From positions 8,409,921-8,473,920 of the forward strand of contig NC_049991.1 of NCBI RefSeq assembly GCF_000003815.2: a stretch of DNA of 64,000 nucleotides. Reading direction: 5' to 3'. Position numbers and translations under genes: made by a program. Shown in pieces: positions 44,361-57,247 of the stretch (positions are counted from its first letter, which is position 1; each line of letters opens with the position of its first letter). The stretch comes from Branchiostoma floridae (Eukaryota > Chordata > Leptocardii > Amphioxiformes > Branchiostomatidae). The notes beneath the pieces were generated by a model, which saw only the letters and a program-made list of their open reading frames with translations, was not told where the DNA came from and searched no databases.

Positions 44361-45400
44361 CTTATATTGCCTTGGGTTTCCTGGTAGTGGGATAACAAGT
44401 ATACCGCTGGGACCTCTAGCTCAATTAATTGGTCCTGAAGAACATGTGGTGACTACTCGTCTACCTTGTCACACATGGTGTGGGTGTTTCCTGTCTCGTG
44501 TGCCTCACCCGCCGGCTATGTAACATACCTTGGGGAGACTAATACAGTATGTGGAGAAGGACAACCTCAAGCCAACCGTTCACACTTACGCCACATCCTC
44601 AGAAAAGACGCTGGAGCCGCATGTTCCCCGTTTAGGAACTTTATTCGAACCGACACACAACAAACATGTTTCGCCGTGTGGCTTCCTCAGTGTTGTGGGC
44701 TCAAATGAGCATAGTACAGCATGTCCTTGCTTTTATAGGCCGGGTGCATAGTGCCCTGACTGGGTACAAGGTGCCCTAGGTGGCTTAACCAATCACAGTA
44801 CAGCAAAGTAGTGCAATCTGCTCTAGCTGTGAGCATTACATGACCTCTGACCTTTAAGAAATGACATCATCTATTGTTCTAGAACAATCATTCTTGTCAG
44901 AAAAATGCAAATACATAAAGAAGATAGCCCGATGTTGTTTCTCGTGTTGTCTGTGCCGCAGTTGTGCTGTCTTCTTGCTCTGGCATTGAAGCTCTGGCGT
45001 ATCAGCGCTGCAGGCTTTACCAACAGTGGCCATACCTTGGGGAGACTGTTTAACAGGGCTGAGATTTCCACTTTTGTGGACGTGACCTCTGACCAACTGT
45101 CAACCAATCAGAGAATCGCCTTAATGCTTTCTTCAGGCAAAACTGATTCTCCGGCTGCATAACAGCTGTTCAGAGGCCTCTTAGAAACCTCAGACCGGTA
45201 TATTTTATAGGCTGTGGTTAGAAGCAAGGAGCTTTTATTATGTTGATCATTGTTAGAAGGGACTTTATGAAGTCTTCATGCAAATCGTTTATCGCTACAA
45301 GGTACGGATGAGGCTCTGTGCATACGAAGTCTTGACACAAAGGTCTGGAGAAACATTGTCACGTACATGACAGTCATTATGTACATTGAATCGTTACAGA
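44361..45400. other. Intergenic, possible decayed element
   Basis: CATACCTTGGGGAGACT occurs identically near 44526 and 45030, and CCAATCA near 44792 and 45104. A plus-strand segment reading TYLGET resembles the GIY-YIG core of Penelope-like elements but lacks further support. Confidence 0.25.
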
Positions 45401-45404
45401 TATA

Positions 45405-45965
45405 CGAGGGGCGTTCAATAAGTAATAACTCTGACTCATTTCCCATAGAAGGAGATTAATGAAACTTGGCACAGTTATTAGTCTTTCTCTTCATAGGAAC
45501 CACACAGAGTTATGCATTTCTCCCATCGTTTGATGCAGCTCTGGACACCGTTTTTGTAGGACACCCCAGGTTGGTCCTCCAACAGATGCCTCATCAATGA
45601 CAGAATGGGAGCTGTTTCCACAGACTTTCGGCCATGTTTGAATTCAGGATGCCAGCGTTTTACAAGGTCATATGATGGGGCATCATCACCATAAGTTTCT
45701 TTCATTTCATCAAAAGTCTCCTTTGGTGTGCGTCCTTTCAAGTACAAAAATCGGATCACTGCGCGACACTCAACTGGCTCCATTTCACACCTGGTCCATT
45801 TCACACCGAACTCAGTTCAAACACCAGTAAATCAGAAACCACAATTAGTTCAAAGCTCTTTTTTGCAACATAAACTGTAGAGATATGAATCATTACACAT
45901 ACAAAATTTCATCTAGATCAGACAACTGGAAGTTGGTCAGAGTTATTACTTATTGAATGCCCCTC
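45405..45965 (-). mobile_element. Internally deleted mariner element, 561 bp, TA-flanked
   Basis: Inverted ends CGAGGGGCGTTCAATAAGTA and, at the right in reverse, CGAGGGGCATTCAATAAGTA, continuing through ATAACTCTGAC; both ends are flanked by TA, the mariner/Tc1 target duplication. The minus strand carries an open frame of 108 codons (45478-45804): an N-terminal helix-turn-helix (CRAVIRFLYLKGRTPKE, YGDDAPSY, VKRW) joined directly to the C-terminal end of the transposase (IKRWEKCITLCGSY). The catalytic DDD domain is missing, so it cannot transpose by itself. Confidence 0.9.
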
Positions 45966-45969
45966 GTAT

Positions 45970-46510
45970 TACAGACATGACTCTGTGAGTGTAACACATT
46001 TGTACGTACAGGTGTACAACAGGCGTGTCTCTGTTGTGTGTAACACACCTGTACATACATGCGTATGACAGACGTGTCCCTGTTGTGTGTAACACCTCTG
46101 TACGTACAGGCGTATGGCAGACGTGTCCCTGTTGTGTGTAACACACCTGTACGTACAGGTGCATGATAGACGTGTCCCTGTTGAGTATAACACACCTGTA
46201 CACACAGGCGTGTGACAGACGTGTCCCTGTTGTGTGTAACACATCTGTACACACAGGCGTATGACAGACGTGTCCCTGTTCTGTGTAACACATCTGTACA
46301 CACATGCGCATGGCAGACGTGGCCTATTGAGTGTAACGCACATGTACGTACAGGTGTGGGACAGGCGTGTCCCTCTTAAGTGTAACACATCTGTACGTAC
46401 AGGTGTGGGACAGACGTGTCTCTCTTGAGTGTAGCACATCTGTACGTGCAACTGTACGACAGGCGTGTTTCTGTGCACTGAATACTCTGTACATACAGCT
46501 ATGTGCCACC
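45970..46510. repeat. 49-bp minisatellite, about ten units
   Basis: The word GTGTCCCT recurs at 46074, 46123, 46172, 46221 and 46270, exactly 49 bp apart; units contain GTAACACA-CTGTACGTACAG and GACAGACGTGTCCCTGTTG. Flanking units are more diverged. As 49 is not a multiple of three, all three minus frames stay open, which produces spurious Cys/Val/Thr-rich frames. It abuts the mariner's right end. Confidence 0.92.
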
Positions 46511-48470
46511 CTTGAGTTCATCTGCACGCACAGACGTCGATGTGACAGATGTATCGAAGGGTAATTAATCCATTTCTGGTACCGACAAGTAGCAGACGAC
46601 AATGTGTCTATGTTAAAGTGCGTGTCACATATCTGAGGGGGTAAAATCTGATGCATATCCAGATAGCAACACACAGCCTCGAGCGCATTGGTGGGGCTCA
46701 GGAATCCAGCGTTATCTGGAGGACTAAGATAAGGGTACTTACGGTTAAACACGACAGTCAATAAATCTCTCCAAATCGCGGCAGAGAATATGAATAAGTG
46801 GTTAGACAACGTGCGTGGTATGTTATTGAGGACATGCCGCCTCATTTAATATTGGTAAACTATAATATCAGCATTTATTGAATTATTTCTGCCAGTCCAT
46901 TCTAATGACGCTGAAGAGTGATGGATGTCACTCGAAACGTCCGGAAGTAAATTTCCGTTTTTATCCAGTTGTAGAGATTGAAATGCATTTGAGTATTGTT
47001 TACCTGGATGCCTAACCTTCATAAACGTACAATATTAGCAACATTGTATCAGAACCATTTGGTGATACATGACAACATTTGATGGAAAATTCTCTAATGA
47101 ATTCCAATCAGCTAGAAACATTCAGTATGTACAAAGTAGAAATAATACTTTTTGGAGCATCTTTTTGTGGAAACTGATTTTGATAGGAGTTACGATATAT
47201 ATGTCAGTTTACTAACAACCAAAAATGTGATTAAGAGGGGTTGACAAATTACAAACGATCTAAAAGAGCTACGAATGTAATAAAGATATAGAACCAAAAA
47301 GGTGGAGCATTCAGAAATCAAAGTAAAAGAGAACGACGGATGATAGCTCTTTAGTCTTTAGCTTTCGTATTAGAATATGCACTACATTTGGAATTGATTC
47401 AGTTTTCTTCTTAACACTTAAAAGTCCCAAGCCATGAAGTTGACCCTGATTGACCCTAGGTCGATATAGTAGCCTTGGTGGAGTAAATCTAATTAGGGCT
47501 GGGGCCAATCAGATCGTTTCGTCTCTTCGGTATATCGTCCCAGAAACAAGGACATGTCTTGAAATCACTCTAATGAGGACTGCGGGGACAATAACGGCCT
47601 CTTATTCAATCGTTTATCCTTACGTTAGTAAGGAATTACCGTCCATTTTCCTGAAATGAATTTTGTCCTTGGTTTATAGCCTGTAATTGTTATTTTGTTA
47701 CTTTTGTGACAATCTTAACAGGTTGTATTATCTATCCAGCTGATGACACTATCCCACATTTCTGGAAATTTAATTCCAGTCCAATTCTTTATGCCTGTCA
47801 TATTGGTTATGACACATATTATCTTAAAGGTACAATACAGTGTACGTATAGTCACATGGCAACAAATACATCTCATGTCAATTTCAATTACATGTCTTTG
47901 ACGTCCTTGAACTAACTAGAAACATTGACGAAGCCCATGTTATAAATTTGTACAACTCTCACAATTAACTATGGTTATAACGTTATATGCCCCAGTCAAT
48001 GCAATCCATCTTTTAGATATAGTCTTTTGATGACACCTATATTTTGAAAATGCAGCGAATGTGTACTTAGAACAACACATACATTTGTCTTGGACAACTA
48101 TAAACTGAAAAGAATTGATGAAACTCATGTCTATCTTTTTTGATATTTGACACTAAAACTAATACAATCAAAGAGTATCCAGTTGACATTGACTTCAATG
48201 TTTTCATTTACATATATACTTAAGGATATGCTACTGTGCGCAGCACGTACATAAAGGAGAGGCAAGCAGAGGGGAGAAAATGAATCGATTTGTTTGGTAT
48301 TCTACGTGTAGCAGGTGGTGGGCTACATGGCCGTCGCAATATATGGTAACGTCTGACGTGGGTTGCAATTGTGTAGGCGCGGCACCTAGAGGGCTCTGAC
48401 GAGAGTGGCAGAATTAATGAGCAGAGGTGAGAGAGGGTCCGACTTAGAGAAATACAATGTAACAGGGTGT
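46511..48470. other. Intergenic, repeat fragment, no gene recognised
   Basis: A stretch at 46900-47035 (GTCACTCGAAACGTCCGG, then TTATCCAGTTG and ACCTGGATGCCTAACCTTCAT) belongs to the dispersed family seen at 29982 and 51180. The rest shows nothing recognisable. Confidence 0.4.
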
Positions 48471-48478
48471 TTTGTAAT

Positions 48479-48640
48479 CACGTGACTATGACGTAATGAT
48501 AATTCGCCAGTGGCTGATTGGTCAAACCTGGAAGTCGGCTTCTCTGAAGTAATTAGCGTAGGTGAAAGAGAGGTGGATTCACGTGACTTTGACGTAAGTA
48601 ATGCCCGCCATGTCGGGTGGTTAATCCTGGCAGTTTTGTG
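48479..48640 (+). promoter_or_regulatory. Tandem E-box/ATF composite block
   Basis: CACGTGAC (48479-48486) then TGACGTAA (48489-48496), repeated as CACGTGAC (48580-48587) then TGACGTAA (48590-48597) with the same 10-bp start-to-start spacing. An inverted CCAAT box (GATTGGT) lies near 48519, and the second copy continues into CCGCCATG. No gene start follows within reach, so function is unknown. Confidence 0.4.
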
Positions 48641-49299
48641 ATAAGTCTTTAATTTCTATTCACAAGTTGACCAAGAAAAGATTATCTTAAAGCTTAGAGA
48701 CTTATCATACCGTACGTACCGACTCATAAAGCGCATCACGATAATACATTTAGCACAAGTTTGGAAACGTAAACTCTGGCCAGTGATAGAGTCGTTGTTA
48801 CTCTATCAATTATTTTTAATAGTATCGCGTATCATGAGAAAACTTATGTTGTTGCCATTTACAACGATATCATATTTGTCATGATCCCCCATTAAAAAGT
48901 CGAACACCAGGGCGCGAGACTTTTGTGGCGACCCACTGACAAATTTAGTCATAGTGCTTGTTACACAAAAGGACAATACTTAAGTTTTATAATGACAAAA
49001 CACCTAAAGCTAAATATAGAAAATAATTGATCAACGGAAATTTGGAATGTGCTCAAATATAAGATATCAGAAAATGCCCAAACAAGGACAGTATCAATTT
49101 AGGGTATTTCTTTTCAGATCATGTATGTATATGCTTCAACTTTTTGAATAATCGATACCCAGACCTTGTCTAGTCTCCTGTACCTTGACCTCAGTACATG
49201 TGTCAGCTGTCGTGAACCACGCCCGCGGCCACACTCGCTTCTAACCGCACACTGGCGTCAGCCGTTGTCGCCGCTATCGTCACACAGCCTACGTCAAAC

Positions 49300-49536
49300 C
49301 TCGGGCTCATCCGTTTGAAACGATCCGAAAACTCCCGATTGCCTGCCGATTACGCTCCGAACGTCTTGCGTAGGTGCGTCATTGTGCCATACTGTATATG
49401 CCTGCCGATTACGCTCCGAACGTCTTGCGTAGGTGCGTCATTGTGCCATACTGTATATGGAAATGTTGCGCGTGGCTATAAAAGGAGTTTTGATGATGCA
49501 ACAAGAAGCAGGGTGACGAAATAGGAATAAAAATAA
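49300..49536 (+). repeat. TATA-containing tandem unit, copy 1
   Basis: TCCGTTTGAAACGATCCGAAAA, GATTACGCTCCGAACGTCTT, GGTGCGTCA, then GGCTATAAAAGGAG (TATA at 49477-49483). Within this copy the CCTGCCGATTACGC to CTGTATATG part is itself duplicated (about 63 bp). Confidence 0.85.
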
Positions 49537-49715
49537 ACCGGGCTCCTCCGTTTGAAACGATCCGAAAACTCCCGATTGCCTGCATGCCGATTACGCTCCG
49601 AACGTCTTCCGTAGGTGCGTCAATGTGCCATATATGGAAACGATGCGCGTGGCTATAAAAGGAGCTTTGGTGACGCACCAAGACGTAGGGTGACGAAACT
49701 GAAGTAAAAATAGAT
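49537..49715 (+). repeat. TATA-containing tandem unit, copy 2
   Basis: Repeats copy 1 about 237 bp downstream without the internal duplication; TATA at 49654-49660 in the same GGCTATAAAAGGAG setting, followed again by GGGTGACGAAA. Confidence 0.85.
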
Positions 49716-51179
49716 CTTATATCCGTAATATCCATAACATCATAATACAATCGTGGTTTTCGATATCTTTCCTGATAACAAAGCAGATCTTTTGAGTCTC
49801 TTGAACGTAAGTTAAAGTCAGTCTTCACATAAGTTACACACGAAATAAAAGTTATAGAAATCCATTAATTCCTTCTTGAGTTATCTTATCTTAAAATCTC
49901 TAAGATAACTTCGCCTGGAGTTTAAAAAAACTCTGTTAGGAAGCCTAGACCTATTTAATCTATGTCTGATTCGACTGTTGGCATAAATATCACCATAGCA
50001 CGATAAGACGTCCAAAACACAAGCTACAAAAGTATAAGTTCTGTTGCAGTACCACTAGGGGCCCCTAAATGTAATAATTCCTTCGATACTAGTACAAAAT
50101 GTACTTCATTACCTAACAACATACCAAATATTATGACTTCTTGAGTTATGCAGTTCAATCAAATCGCAAAAGAAAATAGAAAACCAAAGCGCTACCACGC
50201 TAAAGAATTCATAAATGTCTTTGCGAAGGTAAAAAGAAAGCGCGAGTCCCCTAACATCTGCTTGGACATACATGTAGCACTGGCGACGTGCCCTGTGGCG
50301 TGACCCCATTTAACCCCTTTCTACACCCACCAGGTCGATGGGGCAAACACGTCAATGCAGATAGCCCAACGACACGGGTAGCTAAGAGACAAAGTCTTAT
50401 TATATCACAAACATGGTGTTTCTGCTCATAAAATACACTAAATTAATCTATACCGATATAAATATCGTGAACTCACGTCATAAAAAAATTATACCGTGAA
50501 CCCACGTCATCAAAATAATAATAAACGGCTTGACATGACGAATCAGAAATGGCATTTTCCATAAGCGCTGAGTCCCATCATAACGTCGTTGGTCCCATTG
50601 AAGGTAACCTTCTGGAGAGGGGTCACTGACTCTTGTAAACAGGGTCGTAGTTTCTAAGAATAGAAAGCTTTGTCATTTAAATTTCATCTGGGCGAAGTTA
50701 TCAACGCGGAAATCTCAGCCTTCAACCTTTGGGGTAAAATATCATCTCCAAGCAGATACAACGTTACAGCGGCTTATAGATGTTCTTTTGGCGTTGTGTT
50801 AGTCTTTCAAGTAGTCTTTCAACATATGTAGTTAGCAGCCCTTAAACACTATACGTTATAGGCAAGCAAAGGGTTAAAATTGCGGAGTACTAGAAATACG
50901 TTGAACTTATACCAAAGCGGACCTCAGTCACGTCTACTTGGAGGAGAGGGAGATAGACGAAAGCAATGACCATTGTATTTTTTTAAATTTCGTGTCCGCC
51001 ACGGCACTTTATTCAGTCAACTCTGTACAGAGAGCAGAAGCACAAAAATTCTTCGCGCTTTATTCGCTTGAACCGTCCTTAGAATGGACGAAGTCCCGGG
51101 TCAAAGAAGAATGGCATTCCCTGGACGAGTTACTTGTAGAATTAGCGTAGGCAATAATTATTATGTACGCCAAAAAGCA
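49716..51179. other. Intergenic, with one unrecognised open frame
   Basis: A 70-codon plus frame at 50938-51150 (KFFALYSLEPSLEW, KEEWHSLDELLVELA) has ordinary protein-like composition and lies next to the palindromic repeat at 51180; it may be the end of a retroelement frame. Not recognised. Confidence 0.25.
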
Positions 51180-51345
51180 GTTACTCAAGCAACTGGATAT
51201 ATTTTTGGAAACGGTCAGACGTTTCAGACAACATCCATTGTCTTTCGTCATTGACACTTTACCGCAAACGTTTCCAAAATCATATCCAGTTGCTTGACTG
51301 CTTTTGGGCGTGTCTTATTACCTGGATGTCTCACATTCATCGACG
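51180..51345 (+). repeat. Palindromic dispersed repeat (AAGCAACTGGATAT family), copy 2
   Basis: ACTCAAGCAACTGGATAT, then GGAAACG and its inverse CGTTTCC, then ATATCCAGTTGCTTGA, GTGTCTTATT and ACCTGGATGTC. Same order as the minus-strand copy at 29982-30165. Confidence 0.7.
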
Positions 51346-53219
51346 TCATACTGATTACTTATGATGGGACTCAGATTCAGACTATATGACCTTATGCAGA
51401 TAAGGGTTTATTAGTTCTTTGATGTGATGTTGAGACTTCACAAAATTCTCTCCCTCTCTTTTTAACTTCCTTACTTCCTTCCTGTTTGTTTAAATGTCAC
51501 GAGAAAATGACGACATTTCCTTACTTCCCTGTTGTTGTTGTTGGCTCTTCCCCGAAGTTTGACTCCGGAAACAGGCGCTTCAAGGTAGGGTAAGGTATAG
51601 GGCAAAAACCGGTTGGTTTGGTTGTTGTTCAGGTCACGGGGCTTGATCACGAAGCGTTGGGCTGCCACCGTATATGTGTGTGTATCTATATGATCTGTAC
51701 TTACGAATAATCCTCCTTTATCCGCCATAATCTGGACGTGAGTTGTGCACCTGTAAGCGTTCTAAGGGATTACGACGATGAAACTAGGATGGAACCTGAT
51801 AAAAAGAGACAGGTCGAGGTAAAGCGCACACATGCCTGGTGTGAAAGGATCTGCGCCGCCTGTGCAGTTGGTTATGTAAATGAATCCTAAACCAATCTCT
51901 CTCTCTGCATATATGCATTTAAACCTGCTATATGGTGACAACTAGTGACCACCTCTGCGTAAGAACCACCTGACCACCTGACAGTGTTTGGTGGGCCCCT
52001 AAGATTATAATTCTTCCTGATTCAAAACAATTTGAATCCCGTACTAAAATGGCTACCTGTGACTCTACTTTGCCTTCTTTGTTCACTATAGACAGGTCTA
52101 CTGGTTGTGTGGCAGAATTTTTTTAAATCTGCCAAACTGCAAAATTGATTCTTTTATGATTAAGCTTATAAACTTACCGCTTAAATGCCACATAGTAAAT
52201 GCCACTCTCCTTCTAGAATAACTGCCTTAGCCCTCCCCAACATAACGTTCACATGTCTCGCACAGGCTTCACTTTGATAGTTGCATTTAAGTATGAATGT
52301 GACTTAGTCATAAATATATTCACCTTGCACTAATTTTTCTTATAACATGATAAAAATCTTGTTTATAGATGCCATGCTATTACGTTAAAACTGGACACAT
52401 AGGCGTTGCACATTAAGAAAACAATGTAGATTATATTTCATTGCCGCATGAAATACCAACCACCGTGTTGGTAAATGTCACAGACGTATTTTCACACAAT
52501 CGCATCTCAAGCGACAATAGATTTATTAATAAGCACCACTTATATAAGTACGCATTCTAATACGAGAATGTATGCAAAACCCGGAATGCATATTTCACAC
52601 ATAAATCTGTCTGGCTATGACGTAACGGAAAGGTGGGTATTTTGAGGCTCCACGTAATACCTATACAGATAAGAAACATGTTTAGAATTCCGCATTGCCT
52701 ATTACGCTTGCACTGATGTTGCATTTGGTTAATATCCGCTTAAGCTATGTACGTGTGTAATCTAATTTCTCTACTCATTGTCCTCTAACCTTGAATTAAT
52801 GTTCAGTCACTGAGCGCTGACACGCACGTGAAATTATTCACCATTTTTAGCGGTCATTTCTAATGTCAGACACAGGGCAAAACAGAATGCGTTTCCTGAA
52901 CTGACACTATATACTTGCATGCCACCATTGCCTCAAGCATTTCAATGCCCCTTTGCGCTAGCTTGGTGACAGCATATAGCTCACCTGTGACCTATGACCC
53001 CTCTCTGTCTCTGTGTAAACGCGATTGCTAACACTCACAGTAACACAATCAGTGTTGCGGATTGTGCTCATTTCAAGTAAAACGCTAAAATGTTGACTTC
53101 GTAAGCATTTTTAGAAGAAGGAAATATTTTCAAGGGTAAAGCAAGGTGGGATCTATGAAAGGTTGGACGTGACAAGTTTTTAAAGTGATATTTTGATATG
53201 CTAGGTGACGGGAAACGAT
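51346..53219. other. Upstream region of the PKC gene, nothing recognised
   Basis: AT-rich sequence without recognisable repeats or coding motifs. Distal regulatory elements may be here but cannot be identified by eye. Confidence 0.4.
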
Positions 53220-54223
<1,004 letters not shown>

Positions 54224-54708
54224 GTACGTTCATTTCCCCCCCTAGCAATATATAATACATCCACCATTGCTTCCTTTTTGTAATGCAAACCTCATCCTAC
54301 CACCTTCATTGCTTATGCATCACAATCCTTTGCCTTCTGTCTGCTTTACCAGTAAAAATATATAGGAAACGCAAAACCCTTGACCCAAAATTTACCACAA
54401 TAGATAACACTTGCCTGAAATTAATTTCAGTCATATTCATAATCAAATTTGAATGGGGGTATACGGTGTGGTGTTAGCAATAAATTGTCCGTTGCAGATG
54501 CGGATTATCTTATTACGAGTGTCCTTGGCAGGTGGGTTGTCATCACTGCACCAGTCAAAACATATTGTATGTCCACACCTGTAAATCAGCATCCATTCCC
54601 ACAAACTCACTCCCTACCATGATATACTGACACGCCATTGTATAAAATTCCCAGTCGATTGCCATATGATATTCAGTTATTCCCCAGGTGTATACATCTT
54701 ATAGATAT

Positions 54709-55017
54709 GGTAATATGAATATTACTGGTGATTGCTACATGGTCTTCTGTGTTGAAAGCTTTGAGATTGTATGCTCTTGTTGTTGAGTATTTTGAAGCCC
54801 TGTCCCAAAAATATACATTTATAATTGCCCACTGCTCTAACAGGTGGTTAAATGTTGGGTGGTTAGGTGGTAATATGAATATTACTGGTGATTGCTACAT
54901 GGTCTTCGGTGCTCAAAACTTGGAGATTATATGTTCTTGTTGTGTAGTATTTTGAAGCCCTGTCCCAAAAATATACATTTATAATTGCCCACTGCTCTAA
55001 CAGGTGGTTAAATGTTG
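54709..55017. repeat. 160-bp tandem duplication in PKC intron
   Basis: Two units (54709-54868 and 54869-55017) both start GGTAATATGAATATTACTGG and share ATTTTGAAGCCCTGTCCC and ACAGGTGGTTAAATGTTGG. Only a few differences separate them. Confidence 0.9.
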
Positions 55018-57159
55018 GAAGGCTCTCTGTGTTTTTCATGCCTTTAGGGTGATTTTTATGCTGTAAAACTGCCTTGTGTGTTTCCTGTGTATGCGTTGGA
55101 TAAAATCAGGGATTTCTTGTAGAGAAATTTGACCTTTCTTTCTTTGTTTTTGTCGGAAAGAGTTTTTTTCTTTTAAACATCCTGTTTAAACTGTGACACT
55201 GAATAGGATCAGATTGAACCATTTGCTTTGAAACAGTTCTGTGAAAAATGCAGTATGTTTCTTATGTGTTTTACTGATAGGAGTTAGGTTAGATGAGTAT
55301 TGTGAAATGATATTATGGAAAAAATGCTAGTGAGATGAATGTAATAAAAAAATTGCAAAAATGCACGAAATAGAAATTTAGGCCAAGGTTTTCCTGGTTG
55401 ATTTGTTAGACATTAGAAGATATGTCAGAGTCAGACATACATTTGCATTTCATGTCTCTCTCACCCAAGCTGCATATTATTGTGAAGATATGAAATTAGC
55501 TAATCTTTAATGTCTTAAGATAATCCCAAAGTCTCAAGTTCAAGTTAGTATATTTTTGACCAACAAGAGGTCACCCCAATTTTAGTTATTGTTTCTGGAA
55601 TTTTTGAAACTGTTGATGCCAAAATATGAGCTTTCTGGGGTTGTTTTATAACCTGATTGGGATTTTTAAAATTCATATCACAGAAATTGAAACGAGAACC
55701 ATGACATTAAATTTTCATTGCCTTAAAGCAGGAAAGGTTGTTTCAAGTAGTACATTGGGATATTGAGGCTTGATAGCAAGAAATAAAGCTGTTAGCAAGG
55801 AATTAAAAATATTCCATGGCTTTCAGTTCTTAGTAACAGGCCCTCCCCCGCAATGCGTCTTCTATACTCAGGCTTTTATAGCTTAAAGGTCTAAACAAAA
55901 ACTAGCTGCGGTAGCAAAGACGTTGAAGGCTGTTTGGCTTTTTTGTGGATCAATATTGATCCATGAGACACATTAACAGTATTTCTTCGTTATTACGGTA
56001 TGTTCAGCTAAGTGAACTGTGATTGCTTGGATCTGTCAATACACAATTCTAAGTGGGACATAATTTATGTGGTCCAGCATTTGGGTGGGCCAATAGGACA
56101 TTGGATTTGGAACTGTTGGTATGGTTCTCCGTATTCTAGTACTGTAAATAAAGGTATCTGATGTATTCATACACATAACCTGTACTGGTCAGTGTACGTG
56201 ACAAAACCAGCGTTCGCAACTAGTAAGGACAACAAACACTAACATACTTTGCATTCTTTGAAATAATAGAGAGTGATTCTTTAAAGAAGCACCATTTAAT
56301 GTGTAGATAACATGATTCAAAATGGTAGTATTAGGGTTACATCTTCAAAACATTGTTGGTCTATGCCACACATGTTCATTCTTTGTAGTAGACAAACTAA
56401 GAATACACCTAAGATTACAACATTTTGAATGGTTATGTAGTATTACAGAAGAAGTACTGTAGAAGCAGCTTGAGAACATCACTAGATCATAGTAAATGGT
56501 GAAGAAAAAAAGTTGATTGTTTGATGCAGTTTTGTTTAGGTGCTACCTACAAAAAAAGTACAGTACTTAATAATACTTGCATAAAGTTTCTGTTTCCTGG
56601 TAGGAGGGACAGGGAGATTTTTGTTTGTTTTAATAGCTCTGTAGTACATTAAAAGACATATTTGCAGTGTCACGAAGTTGTTGTGAAATTAGGTCACCCC
56701 ACAAAAAGAAGAAAAAGAAAAGATTTTAACTACCATGAAAGTGTCAAGATTTACGTTTCAGCTTCAACATAAACCATTAAACGTGAAACATAAACGTTAA
56801 ATTTTTTCAACCCTGTACATTTAGAACACCAAATATAGAGAAGTGTAGAGTGCATCTAAGAGTTATATGTCCAATCAAAAACAGGTTCTTGCAATTTTGT
56901 TATAGGTGTATGTAAGATTTGTTGTGCAGGTGTGTAGGTTTACATGCAGGTGGATTACTAGGACAATTGGTGAAGGTACTTATCTCTTCATACCATCTTC
57001 TTTTCTTGTTGTGTCTGTGTACTGTTGCTAAGGGCTTACACTAATCTTGTGCAGATAATCTCTGAGCCCAAGGATAGCAATGTTATCTGTCAAGGAAAGA
57101 ACAGGGGACAACTGGAGCTATGAATCACTGATAAGAGTAAAAACATTGCTAAACGCTAG
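55018..57159 (+). other. PKC intron 3, no feature recognised
   Basis: AT-rich intronic sequence. No C1B exon and no clear repeat found. Confidence 0.5.
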
Positions 57160-57247
57160 TTCACCTTTATCCGTAGGGTAACCTAGCTATATCTGTTGTT
57201 TTTAAAAACAATTGAAGGTATTTAGGGATACCAAGTCAACAATCGGT
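57160..57247. mobile_element. Half copy of the TTCACCTTTATCCG MITE
   Basis: TTCACCTTTATCCGTAGGGT through TATTTAGGGATACCAAGTC matches the left arm of the complete copy at 63286-63490; the opposite arm is missing. Confidence 0.65.

Noticed and set aside
44466-44570. GIY-YIG endonuclease (Penelope-like) fragment reading TYLGET
   Set aside because: The motif lies in a 17-bp word repeated out of context near 45030, and no other domain residue is convincing.
45946-46478. Three overlapping Cys/Val/Thr-rich open frames of 117-169 codons on the minus strand
   Set aside because: They are translations of the 49-bp minisatellite in each frame; no splice, start or family evidence.
45970-46510. CRISPR-like regular repeat array
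   Set aside because: Units are contiguous without spacers and the genome is animal; it is a minisatellite.
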